Shown one piece after another: positions 7,701 through 16,072 of a stretch of 64,000 nt of DNA; position 1 is the first letter of the stretch, and each line of letters starts with the position of its first letter. The notes beneath the pieces were generated by a model. It had not been told where the DNA came from and did no database searches. It was given only the letters and a program-made list of their open reading frames with translations. Location: the NCBI GenBank assembly GCA_947498065.1, contig CANMIS010000001.1, forward strand, positions 1-64,000. Direction: 5' to 3'. A program made the translations under genes and the position numbers. The stretch comes from an uncultured Erythrobacter sp. Lineage in GTDB: Bacteria; Pseudomonadota; Alphaproteobacteria; Sphingomonadales; Sphingomonadaceae.

Positions 7701-8732
7701 ATGACTCACCCCGCTTACAAAGTTGCCTGCGTCCAGGCAGCTCCGGCCTATCTTGACAAAGATGGCGGCGTTGAACGCACTATTGAACTGATCCGCGAAG
7801 CCGCGCGCGAAGACGTAAAGCTGCTCGCTTTCCCCGAATGCTGGATCCCGGGTTACCCATGGTGGGCGTGGCTCGATGCAGCAGCAGTTGGCATGCAATT
7901 CGTGCAGCGCCATTTCAACAATTGCATCACCGCAGATGGCCCCGAAATGCAGCGGATCGCGCATGCGGCAGTAGAGGCAGGCGTGTATGTCGTTCTGGGG
8001 TATAGCGAGCGAGCAGCGGGCAGCCTCTACATCGCGCAAATGCACATCGATCCCTACACCGGAACAATGACGGCGCGGCGCAAACTGAAAGCGACGCATA
8101 CGGAACGAACGATCTTTGGTGAAGGTGACGGCAGCGATTACTTTGTGCGTGAAACGCCGCTCGGCCGGATCGGCTCGCTATGCTGCTGGGAGCACCTCCA
8201 CCCGCTCAACAAATACGCAATGTACGCTCAGAACGAGCAAGTCCATATCGGCGCCTGGCCTGGCTTCTCGCTTTATGCTGGCAAGGCCTATGCACTCGGA
8301 CCAGAGCTCAACACCTCCGTAAGCCAAGTGTATGCAGCGGAGGGACAATGCTTTGTCCTCGCCGCGACGACGCTGGTCACTCAGGAGATACAGGACCTCA
8401 TTTGTGACACGGATTTCAAGCGGGATCTCCTGCCTCTGGGCGGCGGAACGGCCCGTATTTTCGGCCCTGACGGCAGCCCAATTGGGGAGCCTCTCGGCGA
8501 ACATGAAGAAGGCTTGCTGATCGCTGAAATTGATCTTGATATGATCAGCCTTGCGAAAGCTGCAGCGGACCCTTCGGGGCATTATTCACGCCCCGATGTA
8601 TTTGCCCTGCAAGCCGACATGGAACCGCGCGAGGCTGTTGTCGACGTTAGCGAAGCCGCAGCTCCGGCGCATCGTGAGATCGCAATCGACGACGTTGATG
8701 AGGTGGCGGTCGCAGCACACGCCGTGCAATAA
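7701..8732 (+). CDS. Nitrilase (aliphatic/arylaceto type)
   Basis: The protein has 343 residues from MTHPAYKVACVQAAP, after a GAGGATG site. The catalytic triad is visible as E46 (FPECW), K128 (RRKLKATHTER) and C162 (LCCWEH). Their spacing of 82 and 34 residues matches that of characterised nitrilases such as Nit6803. The motif GHYSRPDVF and an acidic, low-complexity C-terminal tail of about 35 residues follow; tails are common in helix-forming nitrilases. It converts R-CN to R-COOH and ammonia. It is followed after 34 bases by an aldoxime dehydratase, which supplies the nitrile. The same nitrilase-then-dehydratase order is known from the phenylacetaldoxime pathway of Bacillus sp. OxB-1. Confidence 0.92.
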   Translation: MTHPAYKVACVQAAPAYLDKDGGVERTIELIREAAREDVKLLAFPECWIPGYPWWAWLDAAAVGMQFVQRHFNNCITADGPEMQRIAHAAVEAGVYVVLGYSERAAGSLYIAQMHIDPYTGTMTARRKLKATHTERTIFGEGDGSDYFVRETPLGRIGSLCCWEHLHPLNKYAMYAQNEQVHIGAWPGFSLYAGKAYALGPELNTSVSQVYAAEGQCFVLAATTLVTQEIQDLICDTDFKRDLLPLGGGTARIFGPDGSPIGEPLGEHEEGLLIAEIDLDMISLAKAAADPSGHYSRPDVFALQADMEPREAVVDVSEAAAPAHREIAIDDVDEVAVAAHAVQ

Positions 8733-8766
8733 GCACCTTACACAGAAGTCACGCGGGAGAGGCGCA

Positions 8767-9774
8767 ATGCCAGCGAAAAACATGCCGCCGAATTGGGAGC
8801 CGCCGGTCGATGCATGGCAATCCGCCTTTGACGAAGGTTTGAGAGAGGTCGTCTTCGGTTACTTCGGTTGCCAGTTTCGTGACAGCGCCTTGCCGGAAAT
8901 TTTTGGGCAGGTTTTCCTCTCTGCAATCAAAGCTCAAGATGCTCCCTCATTCGTCACACGCGCGCGGCACCGCGATGCGAGCGGATATGAAAACGAAGTC
9001 TTCATTGCCTATTGGCCCTCGCGGACCGCTTTCGATGACTGGTGGGGCAATGCCGGCTTTGGCCAATGGTACGACGATGACGCCCGGCTGAGCGAAGCAT
9101 TCGGCCTTTGGCGCGAGATCTATGTTGTGCCGGTCACTCGCTTTGAAACACTCCACTCGAGCAAAGATCCAACGGGCGTCTCAAAACTCGCGAAACCTCT
9201 TGGAGAGCCTGTTCGGGAACACAATTATTGGGGCGGAATGCGGGACCGCATTCCAGCATCGGGTGAGGACACGTTCGATCCGGGCAATCCCGATATGCAT
9301 ACTGCCAAGGCGCTTCCCGCTTCGCGCAGCGCACGTGTGCGGGTGACGCCAGCGGACAATATCTGCTTGATCAGATCCGGCCAAAATTGGTCCGACTGCG
9401 AGGCCGAAGAAATAGAGTCCTACAGTGACGAGGTCTTGCCGTATTTGATGGCGGGCATGGCGTTCCTGCGCGACAATCCAGAAAAGACAGGGTGCCTTTC
9501 GTGCCGCTTGATGGATGAGGTGGCGCTAGACGGAGGCCATGCCAGCCAGAGCTTTGGCCTCGCGGCATTCATTTCCATGGCGCATCTTGAAACTTGGGCG
9601 AAAACGCATCCGACGCACCTCAAGATATTCAACAGCTTCCTGGCCATGGTGCAGCGACGCGAGACCCCGCCGAAGCTCAAGTTATGGCATGAAGTGCTGG
9701 TCGCACGAGGTGAAGACAGCATCTGTGACTATGTTAACTGCCACCCGCAGAGTGGCTTTTTGCCTTGGCAGTAG
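8767..9774 (+). CDS. oxd: Aldoxime dehydratase (phenylacetaldoxime dehydratase family)
   Basis: The protein has 335 residues from MPAKNMPPNWEPPVDAW. The frame is open upstream into the nitrilase gene, but this ATG has GGGAGAGG at the right distance. The sequence follows the haem-containing Oxd family: an early FGYFGCQF segment, REHNYWGGMRDRIP in the middle, and a C-terminal SFGLAAFISMAHLETWAKTH region whose His residues are candidates for the axial and catalytic His. The family removes water from R-CH=NOH to give R-CN with b-type haem. It is paired with the upstream nitrilase in one transcript. Length is slightly below characterised Oxd enzymes (about 350). Confidence 0.9.
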   Translation: MPAKNMPPNWEPPVDAWQSAFDEGLREVVFGYFGCQFRDSALPEIFGQVFLSAIKAQDAPSFVTRARHRDASGYENEVFIAYWPSRTAFDDWWGNAGFGQWYDDDARLSEAFGLWREIYVVPVTRFETLHSSKDPTGVSKLAKPLGEPVREHNYWGGMRDRIPASGEDTFDPGNPDMHTAKALPASRSARVRVTPADNICLIRSGQNWSDCEAEEIESYSDEVLPYLMAGMAFLRDNPEKTGCLSCRLMDEVALDGGHASQSFGLAAFISMAHLETWAKTHPTHLKIFNSFLAMVQRRETPPKLKLWHEVLVARGEDSICDYVNCHPQSGFLPWQ

Positions 9775-9924
9775 TGCAGACGAACATGCGCCGAAGCCAG
9801 GTCGGCCGGTACTGAGTTCGTAATTCTTCGTGCCTTTAGCCAGTGGACTGCGTCCGCTTTCACCCCCAACTTCAGACCAACAGAACCAATCTAACGTCAC
9901 CCCAAAGCAGCTGCGAACCCACCT

Positions 9925-11013
9925 CTAAGGCTCAATCACAATGCCCTTCGCTGGGTCCACATGCCCGCCAACCATTTCGAGATAGGTCGTGCGCGCAGCC
10001 TCGAGGCCGGAATGCTTCTCGATCTGAACCGATCCATCCACCGCGCTGAGAAAACCGTGCCACGTTTTGGCAATCATCGCCCCGCCGTCTGCAGGGCCAT
10101 GCTCTTTGAAGAACGACACGAAGTGATCAGGCGCGAAGAACAAGGTCGGCTTTGGCCCGGGCAGGCCTCGGTCTGCGCGCATTCCGCCCTCGCCGCGTTC
10201 CTCAATATGGGTCGCGCCGACCAGGCATGAGTATTTGAGCGCATCGGAAAAGTGCTCGTGGATTTTGGCGAGCAGTCCCGCGTTACCGGCGAAGTCTACC
10301 ACAACCGCTGGCAGCAGGCTGAGCATGGCAACCTCATCATAGGAGCAGACCTTGTCGTAAAGCCCTGTGCTCTCGACAAATTCTACATTGCCCGGTGAGG
10401 TCAGTCCGACGCGCTTCACACCCGGAGAATTCTGCTGCGCGACGCTGGCGAGGCCCATCGCGGTCTTTGACGATGCGCTGGTCAGGATTACCTGCTCGGC
10501 CCCGAACCATTCATTGTTGCGCATGAAATAGTCGATGATGAAGCCGGTCTTGAACAGCGGACCATAGATCATCCGCTCAGCCTCTTTACTCGCGTCATGC
10601 TCCGGATCGGCGGCGAGGCGCGAATACTGGTTGTACACCGGGCTCATCGGCTGGCGATAATCGGTGGTGTCGATGAAGCTGCCGGCCGATACATTGCCAG
10701 GGATCACGTCGAGATGCGACGCCATTGGCAGGTATCCATAAACCCGCTCGCCCACGGCGAAATCCTCAGAATTGCTCTCCACAACCTTTGCATGTCCCCA
10801 CATTGGGACAATGCCGCTGCCCTCGGGCGCGGGGAAGAAGTTCCAATAGCCAAAACCGTCGCCCACCACCGCATAGGTGATGTTGTTGGCCGTGACGGAG
10901 AAGCTCTCAATTTCGAGCCGCACGGCGCCGCTTGCAAGCTCTCCATTGTCGACCTCGACAAGCGAGGCATTGGTGAGTTCGTCTTTGGACACGTGGACTT
11001 GTTGGACTGTCAT
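9925..11013 (-). CDS. DUF2855 family protein
   Basis: The protein has 362 residues with a strong AGAGGAGATCC site before the ATG. It matches the DUF2855 pattern: an N-terminal segment on handling of a small ligand (FSVTANNITYAVVGDGFGYWNFFP), then FIIDYFMRNNEWFG and a nucleotide-fold-like stretch (VILTSASSKTAMGLA). The overall layout is like a medium-chain dehydrogenase/reductase without zinc ligands. No reaction is established for the family. It follows the GST gene by 35 bases on the same strand and ends the run that begins at dnaN. Oxidoreductase-like function is a guess from the fold. Confidence 0.75.
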   Translation of the reverse strand: MTVQQVHVSKDELTNASLVEVDNGELASGAVRLEIESFSVTANNITYAVVGDGFGYWNFFPAPEGSGIVPMWGHAKVVESNSEDFAVGERVYGYLPMASHLDVIPGNVSAGSFIDTTDYRQPMSPVYNQYSRLAADPEHDASKEAERMIYGPLFKTGFIIDYFMRNNEWFGAEQVILTSASSKTAMGLASVAQQNSPGVKRVGLTSPGNVEFVESTGLYDKVCSYDEVAMLSLLPAVVVDFAGNAGLLAKIHEHFSDALKYSCLVGATHIEERGEGGMRADRGLPGPKPTLFFAPDHFVSFFKEHGPADGGAMIAKTWHGFLSAVDGSVQIEKHSGLEAARTTYLEMVGGHVDPAKGIVIEP

Positions 11014-11048
11014 CTTGGATCTCCTCTTTGCGGAGGGATGCTAGACGA

Positions 11049-11687
11049 TCACGGCTCGCTTTCCCACCGCGTTGAGGCAATCGAGGGACGTTTTTCGCAG
11101 GCGCGCATCCATTGCTGCAAACCATCGCACTGAGCAATGCCGACCGCGCCTTGCGGGGTCATCTCCAAACCGCGCAGCACGGGGTACAGAAACACCTCCG
11201 CCAGATCGAATGGGCCGCTGGTCCACGCGCCATCTTTCTCGATCTCTACCTCTAAGAAACCAAGCGCCCGGCTGATCTGAGGGAGCGCGCGCTCAATCTT
11301 TGCCTGATCCAACCGATGCCCGGCGTAGCGATGCATGATCCACGGCATCACCAGACCATTTTCAAACAGTGGAAACAGGTAGTTATTGGCAATAGCGACC
11401 CATTTATCCATCACCGCACGTGCCGCCGGATCGGCAGGCTGAAGACCGCCGCCATTATGCGCATTGTCGAGATATTGCGCGATGCCGACGCTCTCGATCA
11501 GCTCCAGCCCGTCAACCTCAACCACCGGAATTTTGCCGAACGGATGGCGGTTTTGCGGGCTTTGTGCGGCGGTTGCTATGGTCTCGTGAGTTAGCTCTGC
11601 TTCCTCGCATGTGATCTGCACGATGCGAGTGTACGTCGAGATTACTGTCCCGAAAATACGGGCCTGCGGTGCAGTTTGCTCGGTCAT
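11049..11687 (-). CDS. Glutathione S-transferase family protein
   Basis: The protein has 212 residues. The thioredoxin-like N-terminal domain carries the cis-Pro/glutathione-binding segment FGKIPVVEVDG and the ESVGIAQYLD motif; the C-terminal all-helical domain contains FDLAEVFLYPVL. Glutathione transferases conjugate or reduce electrophiles in the cytosol. A catalytic Ser/Tyr near STYTRIVQ is plausible. Its ATG overlaps the stop of the upstream membrane-protein gene as ATGA, so it is tied to the dnaN transcript. It could serve the nearby DUF2855 enzyme, but no sequence evidence shows this. Confidence 0.85.
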   Translation of the reverse strand: MTEQTAPQARIFGTVISTYTRIVQITCEEAELTHETIATAAQSPQNRHPFGKIPVVEVDGLELIESVGIAQYLDNAHNGGGLQPADPAARAVMDKWVAIANNYLFPLFENGLVMPWIMHRYAGHRLDQAKIERALPQISRALGFLEVEIEKDGAWTSGPFDLAEVFLYPVLRGLEMTPQGAVGIAQCDGLQQWMRACEKRPSIASTRWESEP

Positions 11688-12151
11688 TGGGCCTGATCCG
11701 GCGCACCGAACTTTCCCTCGCTGGCAATGGCAATTGCCTGGGCCAAGCGGCGATAAATAATCATGCTATCGCGGGCAGCTCGACCCCAGCGAATTCGGCA
11801 AGCACTCCAGACGACCCGCTTATAAGGCTCAGTCCAAAAGCTATTCCAAGGCAGAAAGACAGGCCTGCTGAAGGGACCAAACAGCTTCCAGACCCGGATA
11901 CGCAACCCCGATTTGCATACATCGAACGTCAATACGCCGCTATATGATACACCAAACACCGGATGCCCAAGTTGCGCGCTTCGAAAGCCGAAACTTTCTA
12001 CCACAACTGCATCGGGGTAATCAGGAAACTGGCGCTGGAGGCTATTCCAACCGCCAAGTTCCGCAATTCCCCAAGTCACCAAAATCCAAAAGGCCGGGAA
12101 AACGACCGCAAAAGCTCCGAATACTAAGGTTGCGGTCGTACCCTCGCTCAC
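11684..12151 (-). CDS. Membrane-anchored protein of unknown function
   Basis: The protein has 155 residues starting at a GTG that overlaps the dnaN stop as GTGA. One hydrophobic N-terminal helix (about residues 8-30, ATLVFGAFAVVFPAFWILVTWG) is followed by a soluble part rich in aromatic and basic residues, containing SGVLTFDVCKSGLRIRVW and FLPWNSFWTE. That resembles a PH-like, membrane-attached beta domain. I do not recognise the family. It is coupled to dnaN upstream and to the GST gene downstream by 4-base overlaps. Confidence 0.7.
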   Translation of the reverse strand: MSEGTTATLVFGAFAVVFPAFWILVTWGIAELGGWNSLQRQFPDYPDAVVVESFGFRSAQLGHPVFGVSYSGVLTFDVCKSGLRIRVWKLFGPFSRPVFLPWNSFWTEPYKRVVWSACRIRWGRAARDSMIIYRRLAQAIAIASEGKFGAPDQAQ

Positions 12152-13275
12152 ACCCGCATTGGCATCAAGACATAAAGCGCTGGTGACTTGTCATCCTTGC
12201 GGATCAGAGTTGGCGCTCCGGCATCGGCCAGATGCAGCTCGACCGTATCGCTGTCAATCTGGCTAAGAATGTCTTTCAAGTAATTGGCGTTAAAGCCAAT
12301 TTCAAAGCCATCTGACTTGTACTCAGCCGCAATTTCTTCCGCTGCGGTGCCATTGTCTGGCGATGTTACCGACAGGGTCACCCGGTCCGTATCAAGGCCC
12401 ATTTTGACCGCGCGTGTTTTCTCGGTCGCGATGGTCGCCACCCGGTCCACGCCGTCAAAGAAGCTCTTCGGATCAAGCTTCAGCAGCTTGTCATTTCCGG
12501 TTGGGATGACCCGGCTATAATCTGGGAATGTGCCGTCGATCAGCTTGGAGGTCAGGACAACGCCGCCTTCCCCGCCAAGCGTGAAGCGGACCTTGCTGGC
12601 CGACAGATCGATCTGGACATTGCCGTCCATCGCCTCTTCGAGCAGCTTGCGGAGTTCCGCGACCGCTTTGCGCGGGACGATGACGTCCGGCATGCCCTCG
12701 GCGCCCTCTGGACGAGCAAGCGTGAAGCGCGCGAGGCGGTGCCCATCGGTCGCAGCGGCTTTCAGCACGGGCTCATCATCGTCCGTCACGTGCAGGAAGA
12801 TGCCGTTGAGGTAATAGCGGGTTTCCTCGGTCGAGATGGCGAACCGTGTACGGTCAATCATCTCAGCCAAAGTGCGCGCTGGAAGTTCAAAACTTGTCGG
12901 CAGATCGCCCTCGACAATCACAGGGAAGTCGTCGCGCGGCAGGGTTGGCAGCTTAAAGCGGCTGCGGCCTGCCTTCACTTCCATCCGGTTTTCGGCCGTT
13001 TCCAGGCTAACCTGGCTGCCCTCTGGCAGTTTGCGCGCGATATCGAACAATAGGTGCGCAGAAACAGTGATCGCCCCTGCCCCTTCAACGGACGCGGCGG
13101 CCATGGTCTCAACCACCTGCAAATCGAGGTCGGTCGCCATCACCTTCACACTGCCGCCATCGCTGGCGTCGATCAGGACGTTGGACAGGATCGGAATGGT
13201 GTTGCGGCGTTCAACAACCGACTGAACATGGGAGAGACAACGCAGGAGCGTCGCGCGTTCGATCGTAGCCTTCAT
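12148..13275 (-). CDS. dnaN: DNA polymerase III beta subunit (sliding clamp)
   Basis: The protein has 375 residues, the usual length, and contains three DnaN-type domains. MKATIERATLLRCLSHVQSVVERRNTIPILSNV is split here as the first segment; ETRYYLNGIFLHV and ATDGHRLA mark domain 2; and the C-terminus ends in MPMRV, the conserved peptide of the clamp. It encircles DNA and tethers polymerase III and repair proteins. It is not next to dnaA or recF in this window. Instead it heads a coupled run with a membrane protein, a GST and DUF2855. The 196 bases upstream (13276-13471) hold its promoter and no other gene that I can support. Confidence 0.97.
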   Translation of the reverse strand: MKATIERATLLRCLSHVQSVVERRNTIPILSNVLIDASDGGSVKVMATDLDLQVVETMAAASVEGAGAITVSAHLLFDIARKLPEGSQVSLETAENRMEVKAGRSRFKLPTLPRDDFPVIVEGDLPTSFELPARTLAEMIDRTRFAISTEETRYYLNGIFLHVTDDDEPVLKAAATDGHRLARFTLARPEGAEGMPDVIVPRKAVAELRKLLEEAMDGNVQIDLSASKVRFTLGGEGGVVLTSKLIDGTFPDYSRVIPTGNDKLLKLDPKSFFDGVDRVATIATEKTRAVKMGLDTDRVTLSVTSPDNGTAAEEIAAEYKSDGFEIGFNANYLKDILSQIDSDTVELHLADAGAPTLIRKDDKSPALYVLMPMRV

Positions 13276-13471
13276 TGCTTAGCCTATTACCCTTACTTTG
13301 CATGACGCGCTCTAAGGGCAGGAATCGCCCATCCGCGCCGGAATTCCTGAAAAGACCTTAGCGGGGCTGTACCCACGGGCAAGCTTGGGGTGTTTCCTGC
13401 GGCGATTCCTTGGGGATAACGGCCCGTTTACCAGCCAATAGCCGCGAACCAGCGCCGCCACAGGGGGCGAG

Positions 13472-14224
13472 TTAGCCGAGCATCGCCATGCCGCCATTCA
13501 CGTGCAGCGTCTCGCCCGTGACATAGCCCGCCTCGCGGCTCGCCAAATAGGCCACAGCCGCACCGATATCCGTGCCCTCGCCCATCTTGCCTGCCGGAAT
13601 GCGGGCGTTGAGCGCGTCTTTCTGAGCGTCGGGCAATTCCGCCGTCATTGCGGTGCGAATGAAGCCCGGCGCGACACAATTGGCGGTGATCCCGCGTGAG
13701 GCTACTTCTTGCGCGAAGCTCTTGGTAAGGCCGGTCAGGCCAGCTTTCGCCGCGGCATAGTTCATTTGCCCGGGATTGCCGGTGCTGCCGACCACACTGG
13801 TGATGTTGATAATGCGGCCAAATCTCGCCTTCATCATCGGGCGAGCGCTGGCCCGCATCAGGCGCATGGCCGCCTCGAGATTGACGGAGATCACTTGATC
13901 CCATTCCTCGTCCTTCATCCGCATGGCGAGGTTATCGCGGGTGATCCCGGCATTGTTCACCAGAATGTCGATCCCGCCGAGCGTATCAAGCGTCGCTGGG
14001 ATCAATTCCTCAACCTGGGTGCTGTCGGACAGGTTGCAGGTGATCTCAACGTGATCGCCGCCGATTTCGTTGATCATCTGCTCTCTGAATGCACGCAGCT
14101 TATCACCGTTAGAGCCCGACAATGCGACGCGTGCGCCCTGACTGGCGAGGGCCATTGCAATGGACGAGCCAATGCCGCCGCTCGCGCCAGTGACCAGAGC
14201 GTTCATTCCGCTGAGTGAAAACAT
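13472..14224 (-). CDS. fabG: 3-oxoacyl-[acyl-carrier-protein] reductase
   Basis: The protein has 250 residues. The short-chain dehydrogenase signature is complete: TGASGGIG (NADPH site), NNAGITRDN, catalytic S-Y-K in ITSVVGSTGNPGQMNYAAAK, and the typical FabG C-terminus VTGETLHVNGGMAMLG. It reduces 3-oxoacyl-ACP in type II fatty-acid synthesis. Its start overlaps the fabD stop by one base (TAATG), so fabD-fabG are one transcript. Orthology is well supported by the neighbour and by the C-terminal motif. Confidence 0.96.
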   Translation of the reverse strand: MFSLSGMNALVTGASGGIGSSIAMALASQGARVALSGSNGDKLRAFREQMINEIGGDHVEITCNLSDSTQVEELIPATLDTLGGIDILVNNAGITRDNLAMRMKDEEWDQVISVNLEAAMRLMRASARPMMKARFGRIINITSVVGSTGNPGQMNYAAAKAGLTGLTKSFAQEVASRGITANCVAPGFIRTAMTAELPDAQKDALNARIPAGKMGEGTDIGAAVAYLASREAGYVTGETLHVNGGMAMLG

Positions 14225-15162
14225 TATGTGTGCTCCTTCGCAAAACCTTCGAGGTCTTCCATGGTGACTAGGCTGACGGTTTCCGCCTCGCCAGCAATCT
14301 TTCGGATCATTGGGGCGAGCACTTTGCCGCCCAGTTCAACAAATTCATTCACGCCGTCGCTATGCATTTGCGCCACGCTTTCGCGCCAGCGCACACGCCC
14401 GGTGACCTGCTCAACCAGCAGTTGTTGCTCCTCCGCTGGGTCGGTCACTTTGGAAGCGGTGACATTGGCATAAAGCGGCAAAGCCAGCGCCCCGGGAGGC
14501 GTCGCGGCCAAGGCCTCTGCCATGCGGTCAGCAGCAGGTTGCATCATGGAGCAATGGAACGGCGCAGATACAGGCAGCAATACGCCGCGCTTAATCCCGT
14601 GATCTTTCACCATGCCGGCAGCACGCTCAACAGCGCCCTTCTGGCCGGAAATGACGACTTGACCGGGGTCGTTGTCGTTGGCGATCTCGCACACTTCACC
14701 TTCCGCCGCAGCGGCTGCCAAGGCGCTGGCTTTCTCGATATCTGCGCCAAGCAGAGCCGCCATTGCGCCTTCGCCCACGGGAACCGCCGCTTGCATCGCG
14801 CTGCCGCGAAGTTTCAATAGCCGCGCAGTATCCGCCAGCGAGAAGGCTCCTACCGCGCACAGGGCTGTATATTCACCAAGCGAATGGCCTGCGACGCAAT
14901 CACCCGCTTCGGTCAGCGAGACGCCAAACTCATTCTCAAGCACGCGCAGGGTCGCAATAGCATTGGCCATAATCGCGGGCTGAGCATTTTCCGTAAGCAT
15001 CAGGTCGTCTGCTGGCCCTTCAGCCATGACCGCAGACAGCTTCAGCGACAAAGCCTCATCGACCTCTTCAAACACGGCCCGCGCCGCAGCGCTCGCCGCC
15101 GCAAGCTCTGTACCCATGCCGACTTTCTGGCTACCCTGCCCAGGAAAAACAAAAGCTCTCAT
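14224..15162 (-). CDS. fabD: Malonyl-CoA:ACP transacylase
   Basis: The protein has 312 residues with AAAGGAG upstream. The motif FPGQGSQ near the N-terminus, the catalytic Ser in GHSLGEYTAL, and the His in SAPFHCSMM mark FabD. It moves malonyl from CoA to acyl carrier protein, the step that feeds fatty-acid elongation. It is immediately followed by fabG; acpP and fabF are not seen here. Confidence 0.96.
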   Translation of the reverse strand: MRAFVFPGQGSQKVGMGTELAAASAAARAVFEEVDEALSLKLSAVMAEGPADDLMLTENAQPAIMANAIATLRVLENEFGVSLTEAGDCVAGHSLGEYTALCAVGAFSLADTARLLKLRGSAMQAAVPVGEGAMAALLGADIEKASALAAAAAEGEVCEIANDNDPGQVVISGQKGAVERAAGMVKDHGIKRGVLLPVSAPFHCSMMQPAADRMAEALAATPPGALALPLYANVTASKVTDPAEEQQLLVEQVTGRVRWRESVAQMHSDGVNEFVELGGKVLAPMIRKIAGEAETVSLVTMEDLEGFAKEHT

Positions 15163-15186
15163 TGGAGTCTCCTTTGGTGAGCGCGG

Positions 15187-16017
15187 TTACGAAGCCTTGG
15201 ATGGGCTGGCAAGACCGAACGGCACAACTCTGTTGGCAGAGGTGTGCCCGATCTCTGCGCGGCCCAGATAGGGTATGCCCGCGCGTGCGCACCAGAATTT
15301 GGCGATCTCTTCGGGGCTTTGAGTGAATTCGCGGTAGTTTTCCGGCACATTGGTAACCGAGCCAAGGCGCAATCCCGCGACCCTTGGCAATGATCCCGCC
15401 AGATTGAAGAACAGCCGATCGATCGAATAGAGGTGCTCGCTCACCTCCTCGACCATCACCACATGGCCCGACAGATCCGGCATCATCGGCGTGCCCGCTA
15501 TCATCGACAATGTGATGAGATTGAAGGCGGCAACCGGGGTCTTGCCATCAACACTTGGCTCTAGCCCGCTGTTATCGCCTGCAAACCAGCGCAGCACCCG
15601 GCGCACGGCCTCTCGCCCGCCTTCGCTGCGCGCGCTGACCGGCATAGAGCCATGGACACTCTGCCCAATCCCGTGGCGATAGAGCGCGGCGAGCAAATAG
15701 CCCGCATCGGAAAAGCCAACATAGGTCTTCGCCCGCGCCGCCGTGTTCATCTGCGCCACCGCCGCCTCAGCAATCCGGTTGGAGCCATAGCCCCCCTTCG
15801 CAAACCACACCGCATCATAGGCGGGATCATTCGCGCATTCCAGCAGCGCCTCTAGCCGCCTGAGGTCTGGGCCAGCAAAATGGCCATCCAATTCAAAGCA
15901 CTGATCGTGAAAAGTGACATTGTGCATCGGGAATTCGGCCGCCACCAGCACATCCAAGGCATCTGCTTGCTCGCGGGTGATCGGCGTCGCTGGCGCACAA
16001 ATCGCAATATTTGTCAT
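15187..16017 (-). CDS. ldcA: LD-carboxypeptidase (peptidase family S66)
   Basis: The protein has 276 residues. Family S66 features are visible: the N-terminal IAICAPATPI segment, KGGYGSNR, the nucleophile S103 in VGFSDAGYLLAALY, a Glu in VVMVEEVSEHLYSIDR and a His in GHTSANRVVPFG near the end. The enzyme removes D-Ala from murein tetrapeptides to give tripeptides during peptidoglycan recycling. No signal peptide is present, which fits cytoplasmic recycling. It is divergent from, and 55 bases away from, a MurC-like ligase, so the two may share a promoter region and a pathway. Confidence 0.88.
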   Translation of the reverse strand: MTNIAICAPATPITREQADALDVLVAAEFPMHNVTFHDQCFELDGHFAGPDLRRLEALLECANDPAYDAVWFAKGGYGSNRIAEAAVAQMNTAARAKTYVGFSDAGYLLAALYRHGIGQSVHGSMPVSARSEGGREAVRRVLRWFAGDNSGLEPSVDGKTPVAAFNLITLSMIAGTPMMPDLSGHVVMVEEVSEHLYSIDRLFFNLAGSLPRVAGLRLGSVTNVPENYREFTQSPEEIAKFWCARAGIPYLGRAEIGHTSANRVVPFGLASPSKAS

Positions 16018-16072
16018 AGTCTTGTTCTAATTCGCTTGTTTTGCCCGGCACATCTTAATAGCGGTGGTTCGC

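Noticed and set aside
7554..8099. Very long N-terminal extension of the AraC gene
   Set aside because: It overlaps the oppositely oriented nitrilase with its intact triad; the regulator has normal length when started at 7553.
13276..13471. Possible small RNA or extra gene between dnaN and fabG
   Set aside because: No tRNA-like fold, no terminator with T-run and no coding signature; best read as the dnaN promoter region.
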